Of a DNA stretch of 64,000 nt, positions 17,221-25,195 are shown piece by piece; position 1 is the stretch's first letter; each line of letters begins with the position of its first letter. The notes under the pieces are model-generated. The model had not been told where the DNA came from. It searched no databases and saw nothing but the letters and a program-made list of their open reading frames with translations. The stretch covers positions 162,753 to 226,752 of the forward strand of contig NZ_JABGNA010000009.1 in NCBI RefSeq assembly GCF_013149275.1, written 5' to 3'. This stretch comes from Mucilaginibacter sp. SG564. Its GTDB lineage: Bacteria; Bacteroidota; Bacteroidia; Sphingobacteriales; Sphingobacteriaceae. Position numbers and translations under genes: made by a program.

Positions 17221-17628
17221 CTAAAACTTACTCGCCCGCAAAGCCGTAACCTTTGATCCTTCGGGGCCGGTGCTTTCAAAAACGATCTTATCATCCGTTA
17301 ATTCCGATACATAAAAGACAAAATCACGGGTCTTGCCATCGGGCAGTACTTCTTTTACATTCATATTGCTGCCGTTGAGCGTGAAAGCACCGTGCGACAG
17401 GAATTTACCTCCCCATACAATCGTATATTTCATTTCAGGCGTAAACTGTATGTAGGGCACAGCCTCATCCAACTCGGCCTTTTTTACCGTATCCGGCGGG
17501 CTGGCATTTGGGTGCTCTATTTTTATATACTTCCATTTGCCGGTAAGTGCCTGGGTGGTAACTGCCGGTTTGCATGATGCCATAACAAATAGCGAGAGTG
17601 CAAATAATATAAAACCGTAAAATTTCAT
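17221..17628 (-). CDS. Lipocalin-like lipoprotein
   Basis: The 135-residue product has a lipoprotein signal with lipobox VMASC (Cys19). The rest opens with LTGKWKYIKIE, the usual first strand of lipocalin-like/DUF small beta-barrel domains, followed by alternating strands (MKYTIVWGGKF, DFVFYVSELTDDKIVFES). It should be anchored to the outer or inner membrane and face the periplasm. Ligand unknown. Confidence 0.8.
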   Translation of the reverse strand: MKFYGFILFALSLFVMASCKPAVTTQALTGKWKYIKIEHPNASPPDTVKKAELDEAVPYIQFTPEMKYTIVWGGKFLSHGAFTLNGSNMNVKEVLPDGKTRDFVFYVSELTDDKIVFESTGPEGSKVTALRASKF

Positions 17629-17677
17629 GATCGCATTAATTTAATCTAAGCTATGCAATTACGGTTAAAGTATAAAA

Positions 17678-17827
17678 TCAGCTTTTGCCTTTCAGGTGCT
17701 TTTTTGTTCGCTCTTCGGCTTTTTTTACCTCGTCTTTTTCGCTTATTGGCGCTTCTGTTTCGAGTTGCTTTCTGTTCTTACTATCAGTAGTTTTTTTGCT
17801 GGTGTTTTTTGATATTGAAGTATTCAT
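17678..17827 (-). CDS. 49-residue lysine-rich microprotein
   Basis: A short frame encodes MNTSISKNTSKKTTDSKNRK followed by an acidic/basic mixed end (EKDEVKKAEERTKKHLKGKS). It has 13 Lys plus 2 Arg, no hydrophobic core and no signal peptide, so it would be soluble and disordered, perhaps nucleic-acid binding. It is separated by about 50 bases from the lipoprotein gene on the same strand. Existence rests on composition only. Confidence 0.45.
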   Translation of the reverse strand: MNTSISKNTSKKTTDSKNRKQLETEAPISEKDEVKKAEERTKKHLKGKS

Positions 17828-18163
17828 GACCGTAAAGATTAAATGAGATACTATTGATTTAACTATCGGTAAACTGAATTGTTTACAATTAATTCATTAT
17901 GAATTGTTACCGGAAAATATCATCTTGGGTAAAAATCCTATAATCCTTAATCCAGTAAATCATGCTTCAGCGTAATCAACGAAATCAAAAAAATCAGCGG
18001 TCAAAAATATTTTTTAAAAAAGTTGTAACATCCTGTAATTGCAACTGTCTTAATGACACTATATAGCCAAGGTACTCCAATCCAGTTTAAGCTATAAGTT
18101 ATTGTGAGGGCCCGCACCTTAAGGGTTCCGTTAAAAAATCAAATTATTTAAATCTTAAAAAAA
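17828..18163. other. Intergenic region upstream of the SPFH gene
   Basis: This AT-rich stretch of about 335 bases holds a small inverted repeat (AATTCAT-T-ATGAATT near 17889-17903) and presumably the promoters of the two divergent flanking genes. I see no gene or RNA in it. Confidence 0.5.
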
Positions 18164-20044
18164 ATGAACAACAATCTAATTGTTATGCTTTGGTGGGCTG
18201 TGCCTGTCATCCTGATTTTGTTGATGTACAAATTTGTTTTGCGCGTGTTTTTCGGTATGGTGATCGTGCCGGATAACCGTATCGGACTGGTGGTCAAAAA
18301 GTTCACTCTGTCAAGCAAATCGCGTTTGCCCGATGGTCGTATCATCGCTATTCATGGCGAGGCTGGTATGCAGGCCAAAGCGCTTGCCCCTGGTTTGTAC
18401 TGGGGTTTGTGGCCATGGCAGTATGGTATTACCATGGAGGCGTTTACCGTGATTGAGCAAAACAAGCTGGGACTGGTAAAGGCAAAAGACGGAGCTTCGC
18501 TGGATACAGGTCGTGTGCTGGGTAAACCGGTTGATTGCGACAAGTTCCAGGATGCTATTGCCTTCCTGGACAATAATGGGCAAAAAGGTCCGCAGGCTGC
18601 TTTCCTTACGCCAGGTAGTTACCGTATCAACACCTTCTTGTTTGAGATTGAGATGGTACCCATCACCCAGATCCACGAAAATAAAGTAGGTATCGTCACT
18701 ACGTTGGATGGCGAGCCGCTGGATAAGGGCGAGATTGCCGGTGAATCTGTATCGGGCCATAAAAACTACCAGGACCCTATCGCGTTTATTAATGCCGGTG
18801 GTCGTAAAGGTTTGCAGGAAGACGTGATACTGGCCGGTACTTATTACCTGAACCCTTGGTTTGTAATTGTTGAACAGGTAGATATGACCTATATACCTAT
18901 TGGTTATGTAGGTGTAGTAAACTCCTTTGTTGGGCCCGAAGGTAAAGATACCAGTGGCGATGCCTTTAAACATGGTAATATCGTTCATCGTGGCCAGAAA
19001 GGTGTTTGGGAAGATCCGCTTGATCCGGGTAAACACCCGATCAACATTTACACTCATGCGGTGGAGATTGTACCAACAACCAACATTGTGTTGAACTGGG
19101 CCGATAGCCGCACTGAAGCACATGAATTGGATAAAAACCTGTGTACTATTACGGTAAGGTCATCTGATGGTTTTACATTCAACCTGGATGTGTCACAGAT
19201 CATCCACGTGCCACGTAACGAAGCGCCAAAGGTAATAGCCCGTTTTGGTAAGATGAAAAACCTGGTATCGCAGGTATTGGAACCTACTATTGCCAACTAT
19301 TTCCGTAACTCGGCACAAAAGAGTGACGTGATAGGCTTTTTGGCTAACCGTATCCAAAGGCAAAGTGATGCACGTGACCATATCGGCGCGGTATTAACCA
19401 CCTATAACGTAATTGGTGTAGATACCCTGATTGGTGACATAGTACCGCCAGCCGCCCTGATGAAAACCCTGACCGACCGTAAACTGGCCGAAGAGGAAAA
19501 GGTGACTTACGAGATACAACGCCATGCGCAAATTGAACGTAAGGAATTTGAAAGCGCCCGTGCCGGTGCCGATATGCAGCCAGAGGTGGTAAAATCAACC
19601 CGCCAGGTTGAGATCAACACCCAGATGGCTGCCTCAAAAGTTGCAGCGTCACATGGTGAAGCTGAAGCCAAAACCATTAATGCTAAGGCCGATGCCGAAG
19701 TAAGGATTACCATAGCCAAAGCCGATGCTGAGGCCAAAACAGTGAATGCTAAGGCCGACGCTAACGCTACCGAGGTAAATGGTATTGCAGAAAGTACCAA
19801 GATCAAAGCCATCGGTTTGGCCGAAGCTGAGGTAACCAAACAAAAAACCGAAGCCATGGGTACCGAACAATACGCCATTGTACGTGTAGCCGAAGCCCTT
19901 GCCGCAGCCGGTATTAAACTGGTACCAGAAATATTGGTAAGCGGTAAAGACAACGGAGGTAACGGTATAATAGATGCCCTGATAGGCACAGAAATGCTTA
20001 AAAAGCTACAGAAGGAGAATGAAGGGGGAAAGAGTGAGGAATAA
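18164..20044 (+). CDS. SPFH/flotillin-like protein with tandem vault-like repeats
   Basis: The 626-residue protein has one N-terminal membrane helix (about 5-35) and then four related beta-repeats of about 60-75 residues: VPDNRIGLV (35-43), IEQNKLGLV (97-105), IHENKVGIV (170-178) and IPIGYVGVV (245-252). Each repeat runs into a PG.Y or AGTYYLNP type end. An SPFH/band-7 domain follows (about 304-440), then a long Ala/Glu/Lys coiled coil (440-570) with EAKTINAKADAE repeats and a C-terminal helix. Repeats plus an SPFH shoulder plus a coiled coil is the order found in eukaryotic major vault protein, but here with a membrane anchor. A membrane-microdomain scaffold role is the conservative reading. 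Confidence 0.85.
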   Translation: MNNNLIVMLWWAVPVILILLMYKFVLRVFFGMVIVPDNRIGLVVKKFTLSSKSRLPDGRIIAIHGEAGMQAKALAPGLYWGLWPWQYGITMEAFTVIEQNKLGLVKAKDGASLDTGRVLGKPVDCDKFQDAIAFLDNNGQKGPQAAFLTPGSYRINTFLFEIEMVPITQIHENKVGIVTTLDGEPLDKGEIAGESVSGHKNYQDPIAFINAGGRKGLQEDVILAGTYYLNPWFVIVEQVDMTYIPIGYVGVVNSFVGPEGKDTSGDAFKHGNIVHRGQKGVWEDPLDPGKHPINIYTHAVEIVPTTNIVLNWADSRTEAHELDKNLCTITVRSSDGFTFNLDVSQIIHVPRNEAPKVIARFGKMKNLVSQVLEPTIANYFRNSAQKSDVIGFLANRIQRQSDARDHIGAVLTTYNVIGVDTLIGDIVPPAALMKTLTDRKLAEEEKVTYEIQRHAQIERKEFESARAGADMQPEVVKSTRQVEINTQMAASKVAASHGEAEAKTINAKADAEVRITIAKADAEAKTVNAKADANATEVNGIAESTKIKAIGLAEAEVTKQKTEAMGTEQYAIVRVAEALAAAGIKLVPEILVSGKDNGGNGIIDALIGTEMLKKLQKENEGGKSEE

Positions 20045-20077
20045 ACTATACGTTTAATATTACGTATCTCGTTAATC

Positions 20078-20103
20078 AAAAGGGCGCCAACTGGCGCCCT
20101 TTT
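20078..20103 (+). terminator. Terminator of SPFH gene
   Basis: Perfect 11-bp stem AAAAGGGCGCC / GGCGCCCTTTT with loop AACT, 34 bases after the stop codon. Confidence 0.9.
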
Positions 20104-20155
20104 CTTTCTGTTATTGGTTTCTCAATATGTTAAAATAAGTTAAAAAGTTTATCTG

Positions 20156-20163
20156 TAAATTTG
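20156..20163 (+). promoter_or_regulatory. -7 box upstream of carboxypeptidase-regulatory-like gene
   Basis: TAAATTTG fits TAnnTTTG and lies 27 bases before the ATG at 20191. No clear TTTG lies at the usual -33 position. Confidence 0.5.
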
Positions 20164-20190
20164 TGTTTTGTTATTTTGGATACTTTATAT

Positions 20191-20925
20191 ATGCCTCGTC
20201 AGTTCCTGCTCATATTGATCGCTTGTTTTGTTTCGGCACTGGCCTATGGGCAGGGTGTACAGAAAGGTACTGTTTATGAGATCAAGTCTCATACCGTAGT
20301 TGCTGGTTTGCGGGTGGAAAACTCAACCAATGGCAAAGTCACCGCAACCGATAAAGCAGGTAAGTTCAGCATCCCCGCCAAAGGCGGCGACATTCTCCTG
20401 TTTAAAAGTTCGTTTTATCTTCCGGATACTGTTGTTGTTACTGATTTGCGTGGTATTCAGGTGCTTATAGCGGCTAAGCAAAATGAATTGAAAGAGGTAA
20501 AAGTAACCAATGTGGAGATCAAAAAGCCGGCAAGTGGTTATGTTGACCCGGAGTTTCATGGGCAAACCATGATCTATCAACGTAATGCACCCAGCCCGGG
20601 CAATCCAAAAGGTGATCCCAAAGGTGGTGTAATACTTCGCTTGCATTACTGGAACAAAGACGAAAAAGATAAAAGGAAACAAGCAGAGTTATTAGAGAAC
20701 GAAAAAGTACGCGATGAGATTACCAATGTGTTTAAACCCGATAATATAGCTAAGTACGTTCCCCTAACAGGTACTGATCTTGAAAATTTTATATTGTTAT
20801 ACATTCCATCGGTTAAGGTTTATACAGCCAATGATTTTAACCTCACCAACTATTTAAGTGCAAGTTATAAAAGCTTCATGGCACTCCCCCCGGATAAACG
20901 CAATGCCGGACAATTGATCAAATAA
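20191..20925 (+). CDS. Secreted carboxypeptidase-regulatory-like domain protein
   Basis: Starting at ATG 20191 the product (244 residues) has a clean signal peptide (MPRQFLLILIACFVSALAYG). Residues about 27-100 form a CarboxypepD_reg-like beta-sandwich (HTVVAGLRVENSTNGKVTAT, GKFSIPAKGGDILLFKSSFY, ending LKEVKV), as found at the N-terminus of TonB-dependent receptors, but no plug or barrel follows. The remaining residues are polar and unrecognised. An earlier TTG at 20161 is rejected because it lies in the promoter. Function unknown. Confidence 0.8.
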   Translation: MPRQFLLILIACFVSALAYGQGVQKGTVYEIKSHTVVAGLRVENSTNGKVTATDKAGKFSIPAKGGDILLFKSSFYLPDTVVVTDLRGIQVLIAAKQNELKEVKVTNVEIKKPASGYVDPEFHGQTMIYQRNAPSPGNPKGDPKGGVILRLHYWNKDEKDKRKQAELLENEKVRDEITNVFKPDNIAKYVPLTGTDLENFILLYIPSVKVYTANDFNLTNYLSASYKSFMALPPDKRNAGQLIK

Positions 20926-21005
20926 TTGCAAAGCGGTGTAACTAATTTGAAATAAAAGCATCCTTTAGGTGTATCAAATTATAAAATATCGCTTAACCTA
21001 TACCA

Positions 21006-22172
21006 ATGCAAGATCAAACCGCTGTATTACCCGCTACCGCTGGCAGTAATACACAAACAGTTAAAATTGTATATATCGATAATCTAAAAGTAATGCTTAC
21101 CGTTTTAGTGGTATTGCATCATGCTTTTATTACTTATGGCGCCCCCGGCGGCTGGTATTATGCCGAAAAAACAACCTCTGTTGCTGCATCAATACCGATG
21201 ACCTTGTTTGTGGCCACCAATCAGTCGTTTTTTATGGGCTTTTTCTTTTTTATCTCGGCCTATTTCACCGAATCATCCTACCATAAAAAAGGCGCTGCAC
21301 GTTTTACCATCGATCGGTTAAAACGTCTGGGTATCCCCCTTATATTTTATTCATTTATCCTGTCGCCGGTATTATGCTTCCTGGTTTACCGTTTTGCACT
21401 GGGTCATGACATTACCTACATCCAGTTCCTTGGTGGTTTTCATCCCTGGATAGATTTTGGGGTATTATGGTTTGTGGCCGCCCTGCTGCTGTTTAGTTTA
21501 TTGTATGTGGGCATCATGTTGTTGTTTAAAAGCAAACTATCCGCATCGGGGAAAATGCCTTCCACGCTCACTGTGGTTTTATTTGCGCTTACACTGGCTT
21601 TAGGCAGCTACCTGGTCCGGTCGGTATTTCCGGTGGGCTGGGTATTAAAACCAGTAGGTTTTCAGTTGGGGCACTTTGTACAATATATCGCTTTATTTAC
21701 TTTAGGTATAGTAGCCTCGCGCGGGAAATGGCTTAATATAGTGAGCTATAAAATGGGTAAGGGCTTCGCCGTTATGGTTGCTGTCATGATCTTAGTGGTG
21801 TTTCCGGTAATATATTATATCAAAGAAGTTACCAACAGCCCTGTAGAAACTTTTAGCGGCGACGGACATTGGCAATCCTTAATGTATGCCTGCTGGGAGC
21901 AGTTCACCGGGATATTTATCATTGTGGCTTTACTGGGTATTGCCAGGCAAAGATGGAATAGTCAATCAATGTTCATGAAAAATATGTCGAGAGCTACTTT
22001 TGCGGTTTATATATTTCATCCGTTGGTGCTGATTTCCTTGTCCATGTTATTCAGACCATTGGATGCCGATCCTGCTATAAAATTGCTTTTTGTGGCACCG
22101 TTGGCGGTTATTGGTTCATTTGTTTTGGGTAGTTTACTGGTGAAAATACCGGGAGTAAAAGCGATTATTTAA
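21006..22172 (+). CDS. Acyltransferase-3 family membrane protein
   Basis: The 388-residue protein has about 10 membrane helices and the acyltransferase-3 (OafA-like) start: YIDNLKVMLTVLVVLHHAFI with the conserved HH pair at 38-39, followed by an arginine-bearing cytosolic loop (RLKRLGIPL). Members transfer acyl groups to envelope glycans or other acceptors. It is not linked to a glycan cluster here and converges on the NmrA gene. Acceptor unknown. Confidence 0.88.
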   Translation: MQDQTAVLPATAGSNTQTVKIVYIDNLKVMLTVLVVLHHAFITYGAPGGWYYAEKTTSVAASIPMTLFVATNQSFFMGFFFFISAYFTESSYHKKGAARFTIDRLKRLGIPLIFYSFILSPVLCFLVYRFALGHDITYIQFLGGFHPWIDFGVLWFVAALLLFSLLYVGIMLLFKSKLSASGKMPSTLTVVLFALTLALGSYLVRSVFPVGWVLKPVGFQLGHFVQYIALFTLGIVASRGKWLNIVSYKMGKGFAVMVAVMILVVFPVIYYIKEVTNSPVETFSGDGHWQSLMYACWEQFTGIFIIVALLGIARQRWNSQSMFMKNMSRATFAVYIFHPLVLISLSMLFRPLDADPAIKLLFVAPLAVIGSFVLGSLLVKIPGVKAII

Positions 22173-22182
22173 AATCTTAACC

Positions 22183-22218
22183 AACCCTCTCCAAAGGAGA
22201 GGGCAGGGTGAGGTATTA
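22183..22218 (-). repeat. Stop-codon-linked hairpin repeat, copy 2
   Basis: Same 36-base element as 15444-15479 with two differences; on the minus strand it begins with the TAA stop of the NmrA-like gene and ends in the CCCTCTCC/GGAGAGGG hairpin. Confidence 0.9.
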
Positions 22219-23103
22219 GACCAATTTAAACCTATCTGCAAATTCCTGTGCAAAGGCTTCCAGTTTGATAATACCCGGTACTTTGGGTTTATTTTGATCA
22301 TAATCGCCCCATAATAAGCCTGATCTTATAGCGGTTCCCATTTCTACAAAATTGCGGGCCATTTCGGGTGGCAGGCCGTTTTGCAGCATCCCGTTCAAGG
22401 CCTGCTCATCGGTAAATTCAACCCAAGGTAATTCTGGTTTGCCTATGGCGGTACCTAAAACGGTGGCTATGGGGCCCATGGTACGGTCGTCGCTTACCAG
22501 GTAGCGTATGCTTTTGCCAGTAAATTCCTGTTGTATTTCTTCCGCGGCAACGGCAGCAATATCCTCCGGATGAACCATAACTAATCTGGCTGTCGCAGGG
22601 TAGTTAGAACCTAAAATACCCATATTCCGGATCATATCGATATTGCCCTCAAAGTTTACATAAAAGAATGGCGCACGTAGGTGTTTTATGGCTACATTGC
22701 TCAGCTTATTCAGTTCCAGTTCCACATCGTGCATGCCGGCGATAGGGCCAGTGCCTGCATCAAGATGCGCGCCTATACTGCTCAGGTTTACCACACGTGG
22801 CACGCTTGCCTTTTCAATAGCTTCAGCGTAATTTTTACCGATACTCCGCACATATTCCCGGAAGTTGTTTGCCCCAAAATAAGGCGGCACCATGGTGTAC
22901 ACCACATCAGCTCCGGTAAAAGCTCGAGTTAAGAATTCTACATCGGTAACTACGCCGATGGCCGCTGTTGCCCCTATGGCTTCAATAGCTGCCGCTTTCT
23001 CGGCGTTACTGCTGATGATAGTTAATTGGTGGCCGGCCCTTATTAATTGTTTAGCCAGTGGTTTGCTGATATTGCCCAATGAGCCTGTGACGGTGATTTT
23101 CAT
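22216..23103 (-). CDS. NmrA/QorB-like NAD(P)-dependent quinone oxidoreductase
   Basis: From ATG 23103 the product (295 residues) starts MKITVTGSLGNISKPLAKQL, a Rossmann fold with the GxxGNIS variant of the dinucleotide motif typical of NmrA-like proteins. It continues with DVVYTMVPPYFGANNF and VNLSSIGAHL. A longer upstream frame exists but would run through the promoter and operator. It is divergent from an HxlR-type regulator; HxlR/quinone-oxidoreductase pairs are known redox-responsive modules (QorR-type), so induction by quinones or diamide-like stress is likely. Confidence 0.88.
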   Translation of the reverse strand: MKITVTGSLGNISKPLAKQLIRAGHQLTIISSNAEKAAAIEAIGATAAIGVVTDVEFLTRAFTGADVVYTMVPPYFGANNFREYVRSIGKNYAEAIEKASVPRVVNLSSIGAHLDAGTGPIAGMHDVELELNKLSNVAIKHLRAPFFYVNFEGNIDMIRNMGILGSNYPATARLVMVHPEDIAAVAAEEIQQEFTGKSIRYLVSDDRTMGPIATVLGTAIGKPELPWVEFTDEQALNGMLQNGLPPEMARNFVEMGTAIRSGLLWGDYDQNKPKVPGIIKLEAFAQEFADRFKLV

Positions 23104-23113
23104 AACTTTATAT

Positions 23114-23144
23114 TTTGTTTTTATTACCAGCAAAGCTATCTTAG
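23114..23144 (+). promoter_or_regulatory. Promoter of the HxlR gene
   Basis: TTTG (23114-23117), exactly 19 bases, then TATCTTAG (23137-23144), one mismatch from TAnnTTTG. The ATG is at 23186. Confidence 0.7.
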
Positions 23145-23162
23145 TACTTACTTTTATACAAG
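23131..23162 (-). promoter_or_regulatory. Promoter of the NmrA-like gene
   Basis: On the minus strand a CTTG -33 element (23162-23159), a 20-base spacer and a perfect -7 box TAGCTTTG (23138-23131) lie 27 bases upstream of ATG 23103. It overlaps the promoter of the divergent gene. Confidence 0.7.
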
Positions 23163-23166
23163 TACT
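23143..23166. promoter_or_regulatory. Candidate HxlR operator
   Basis: A 7-bp inverted repeat AGTACTT-N10-AAGTACT covers the -33 element and part of the spacer of the NmrA promoter and touches the -7 box of the hxlR promoter. AGTACTTAC also recurs directly after 18 bases. Position and symmetry suit a dimeric HxlR-type repressor controlling both genes. Confidence 0.7.
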
Positions 23167-23185
23167 TACCCTGAAGTATGTAGCC

Positions 23186-23608
23186 ATGACAGCAATCAAA
23201 GAGAGTTCAACCATACAGGAAAACAAGCAGACCGCATTTAAAGAATGTCCGGTAACCTATGTAATGGAAAAGATAGGGGGGTATTGGAAACCCATCATTT
23301 TGTTTCACCTGTTATCGGGCAGCAAACGGTACAGTGAGATCAAAAAAGCCATCCCGGCCATTACCGAAAAAGTGCTGATCCAGCATCTGAAGCAGTTAGA
23401 AGCCGATAATCTGATAGTAAGAGAAGCGAAGCCTGTAGTGCCGCCTTATGTTAGCTATACGCTTACTGATGCAGGTATGCGTTTAAAACCTATTTTGTAC
23501 ACCATGGCGGTGTGGGCAATGGAACAAAGCAGTGTAGATCCCAAAATGTATTATAAAAACATGGATGAGTTTCCGGGCAAGATCTTGCATCCGGATACGG
23601 TGGCGTAG
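23186..23608 (+). CDS. HxlR-family winged-helix regulator
   Basis: The 140-residue protein matches HxlR regulators: FKECPVTYVMEKIGGYWKPI (19-38), then LLSGSKRYSEIKKAIPAITE and the recognition and wing part VLIQHLKQLEADNLIVREAK, ending VSYTLTDAG. Cys21, just before the helical core, is where YodB/QorR-type members carry their redox-sensing cysteine. The ATG at 23186 is chosen because it leaves the divergent promoters free. It probably represses itself and the NmrA-like gene through the inverted repeat at 23143-23166. Confidence 0.93.
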   Translation: MTAIKESSTIQENKQTAFKECPVTYVMEKIGGYWKPIILFHLLSGSKRYSEIKKAIPAITEKVLIQHLKQLEADNLIVREAKPVVPPYVSYTLTDAGMRLKPILYTMAVWAMEQSSVDPKMYYKNMDEFPGKILHPDTVA

Positions 23609-23621
23609 AAGAGCACAGCAG

Positions 23622-23836
23622 CAGTCGCTCGGCTACAGCCTACAGGTGTTGGGAAGATATAATTTCCTACCAAATTTGTCATTTCGATAAGCAGAAGCCG
23701 GGGTTTGTGGCAGAGGGCGAAGAGAAATCTTGTACAATTTGCTTATCTCGACGTATAAGATTTCTCCTCGTACCTCGTCGAAATGACAACTTTTTCTTCT
23801 TCTCAACACCTGTAGGCTGGAGCTGAGCGACGGCTG
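23622..23836. repeat. Nested palindromic repeat element
   Basis: Outer arms of about 34 bases (23622-23655 and 23803-23836; shared core GCCTACAGGTGTTG) enclose a second palindrome (23678-23787) bounded by GTCATTTCGA and TCGAAATGAC. Part of the outer arm (TACAGGTGTTGGGAA) recurs at 46503. The arrangement looks like one repeat inserted in another. Confidence 0.8.
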
Positions 23837-23852
23837 TGAGAAGATAAGTAGA

Positions 23853-24170
23853 TTATCCCTTAAACTTCCGTCCGCCTACATTAACTATAACCACCCAGAG
23901 AAGTACAATAATGCCAAAAGCGATCAGCATGTGATCGGTATGGTTGGGCATTAGGGTGGCTACAATGCCTAATAAAAGGCATAGGAGCCCGGTGATCAGG
24001 AGACTGCCGCCTATCCAATTGGCCAGACCGTCTTTGTCCTTACAGGTTCGCTCGTCATAACCGGCAATGATCTCAACTCTTTTTTTGTATTTGATAAGAT
24101 AAGCCAAAAAAATGAGCAGCCCTGCCGCGCACATCTCAATTATCCCCAATACCATACATCCGCTTTGCAT
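23853..24170 (-). CDS. DUF3784-like small membrane protein
   Basis: The 105-residue protein has three hydrophobic helices (about 6-25, 50-70, 80-98) and the pattern typical of DUF3784: LIAYLIKYKKR-like first loop, then AGYDERTCKDKDGLANWIG before helix 2. It lies 16 bases after the MlaD gene on the same strand and may be cotranscribed, but no functional link to lipid transport is established. Confidence 0.8.
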   Translation of the reverse strand: MQSGCMVLGIIEMCAAGLLIFLAYLIKYKKRVEIIAGYDERTCKDKDGLANWIGGSLLITGLLCLLLGIVATLMPNHTDHMLIAFGIIVLLWVVIVNVGGRKFKG

Positions 24171-24186
24171 ACCTGTAGTATAAAGT

Positions 24187-25173
24187 TTATTGCGCCTTTA
24201 AACTATCAGCCTTGGCTTTTGCCTTCTTTTTGAAAAAGCCGCGCAGCAGAAAATTGTGCTGTACTGCTTCCAGGTCATCATTAAGTTTAACCGAGCTTTG
24301 TTGCAGATAGTTCAGTGTGGTTTGTACCTGTGTGGCGCCTTTCTGATCGTTCAGCAGCACACCCAGAATGTTGTCGGTAGTATTCAGTTTATTGCTGGCT
24401 TTGGTCAGGTTTTCGGTAAGGGTTGATGCATTCGCCGCTGTTTTTTGCAGCTGGGCAACCGATTGGCTTATTTTGTTGAAAGTAGCTGTGTCGGTAAGCA
24501 GTTTATCGGCAAAGCCGCCTTTGGTATTCATTTTGGCGCTGAAATTATTCAACTGTACGGCCATGTTTGCAGCACTTTGTGTGGCGGCCTGTAAATTACG
24601 CATGGCGCCGCGCAGTTGTATGGCCATGGTGCTATCGGCCATTAAGGCGCCAACAGTTCCCTTGCCTTCCAGTATTTTATGGCTCAGTACTTTAAAATCG
24701 GTGGTGATAGCCAGCAGATTCTGGTTATTATCCTGTAGGGTCTTCAACATGTCGTCGGTTGAGAGCATTTTCTCGGCCTGCAATACGTCGCCGTCCTGAA
24801 TTTCAGGAGCTTGCGGACTACCGCCATCAATCACGATGATCTTATTACCAATTAACCCGTCGGAGCTTACTTTGGCGCCGGCGTTGCGGTGTATATATTG
24901 CTGAGTGGCCTGATCAACATTCATAAACACCTGTACTTTTGATGGGCCGATGAATTTAACCTCGCTGATGGTACCTACCTTAACGCCCGAAAACCATACG
25001 TTATTACCTTTTTTTAGTCCGGCTACGTCGCTAAAAACGGAGCTTATTTTTATGTTTTTTACAAAGCTTTTTTGCTGGCCGCCAAGCGTGAATACCCCCA
25101 AGATAAATACGATGAGGCCAAGCGCTAAAAATATGCCTACTATTATTGCTTTTCTATTTTCTGTTGCATCCAT
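24187..25173 (-). CDS. mlaD: MlaD-type MCE-domain lipid transport protein
   Basis: Starting at ATG 25173 (328 residues) the protein has one N-terminal membrane helix (about 9-28, IIVGIFLALGLIVFILGV), then an MCE domain (about 36-115: IKISSVFSDVAGLKKGNNVW, GVKVGTISEVKF, IVIDGGSP) and a long helical C-terminus with Asn/Ala/Thr-rich coiled coil. MCE hexamers form the periplasmic tunnel for phospholipids. It is the third gene of an mlaE-mlaF-mlaD operon, 22 bases behind mlaF. An in-frame extension to 25290 is unlikely since it would overlap mlaF. Confidence 0.95.
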   Translation of the reverse strand: MDATENRKAIIVGIFLALGLIVFILGVFTLGGQQKSFVKNIKISSVFSDVAGLKKGNNVWFSGVKVGTISEVKFIGPSKVQVFMNVDQATQQYIHRNAGAKVSSDGLIGNKIIVIDGGSPQAPEIQDGDVLQAEKMLSTDDMLKTLQDNNQNLLAITTDFKVLSHKILEGKGTVGALMADSTMAIQLRGAMRNLQAATQSAANMAVQLNNFSAKMNTKGGFADKLLTDTATFNKISQSVAQLQKTAANASTLTENLTKASNKLNTTDNILGVLLNDQKGATQVQTTLNYLQQSSVKLNDDLEAVQHNFLLRGFFKKKAKAKADSLKAQ

Positions 25174-25195
25174 GATAATGGTATAATGTCTGTTC

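Noticed and set aside
18311..19123. Open frame of 270 codons antisense to the SPFH gene
   Set aside because: It runs opposite to a protein with clear domains and internal repeats; its own product has no recognisable features and results from codon bias of the sense strand.
19507..20079. Ala/Ser-rich frame antisense to the SPFH coiled coil
   Set aside because: The low-complexity product mirrors the repeated Ala/Glu/Lys codons of the sense strand.
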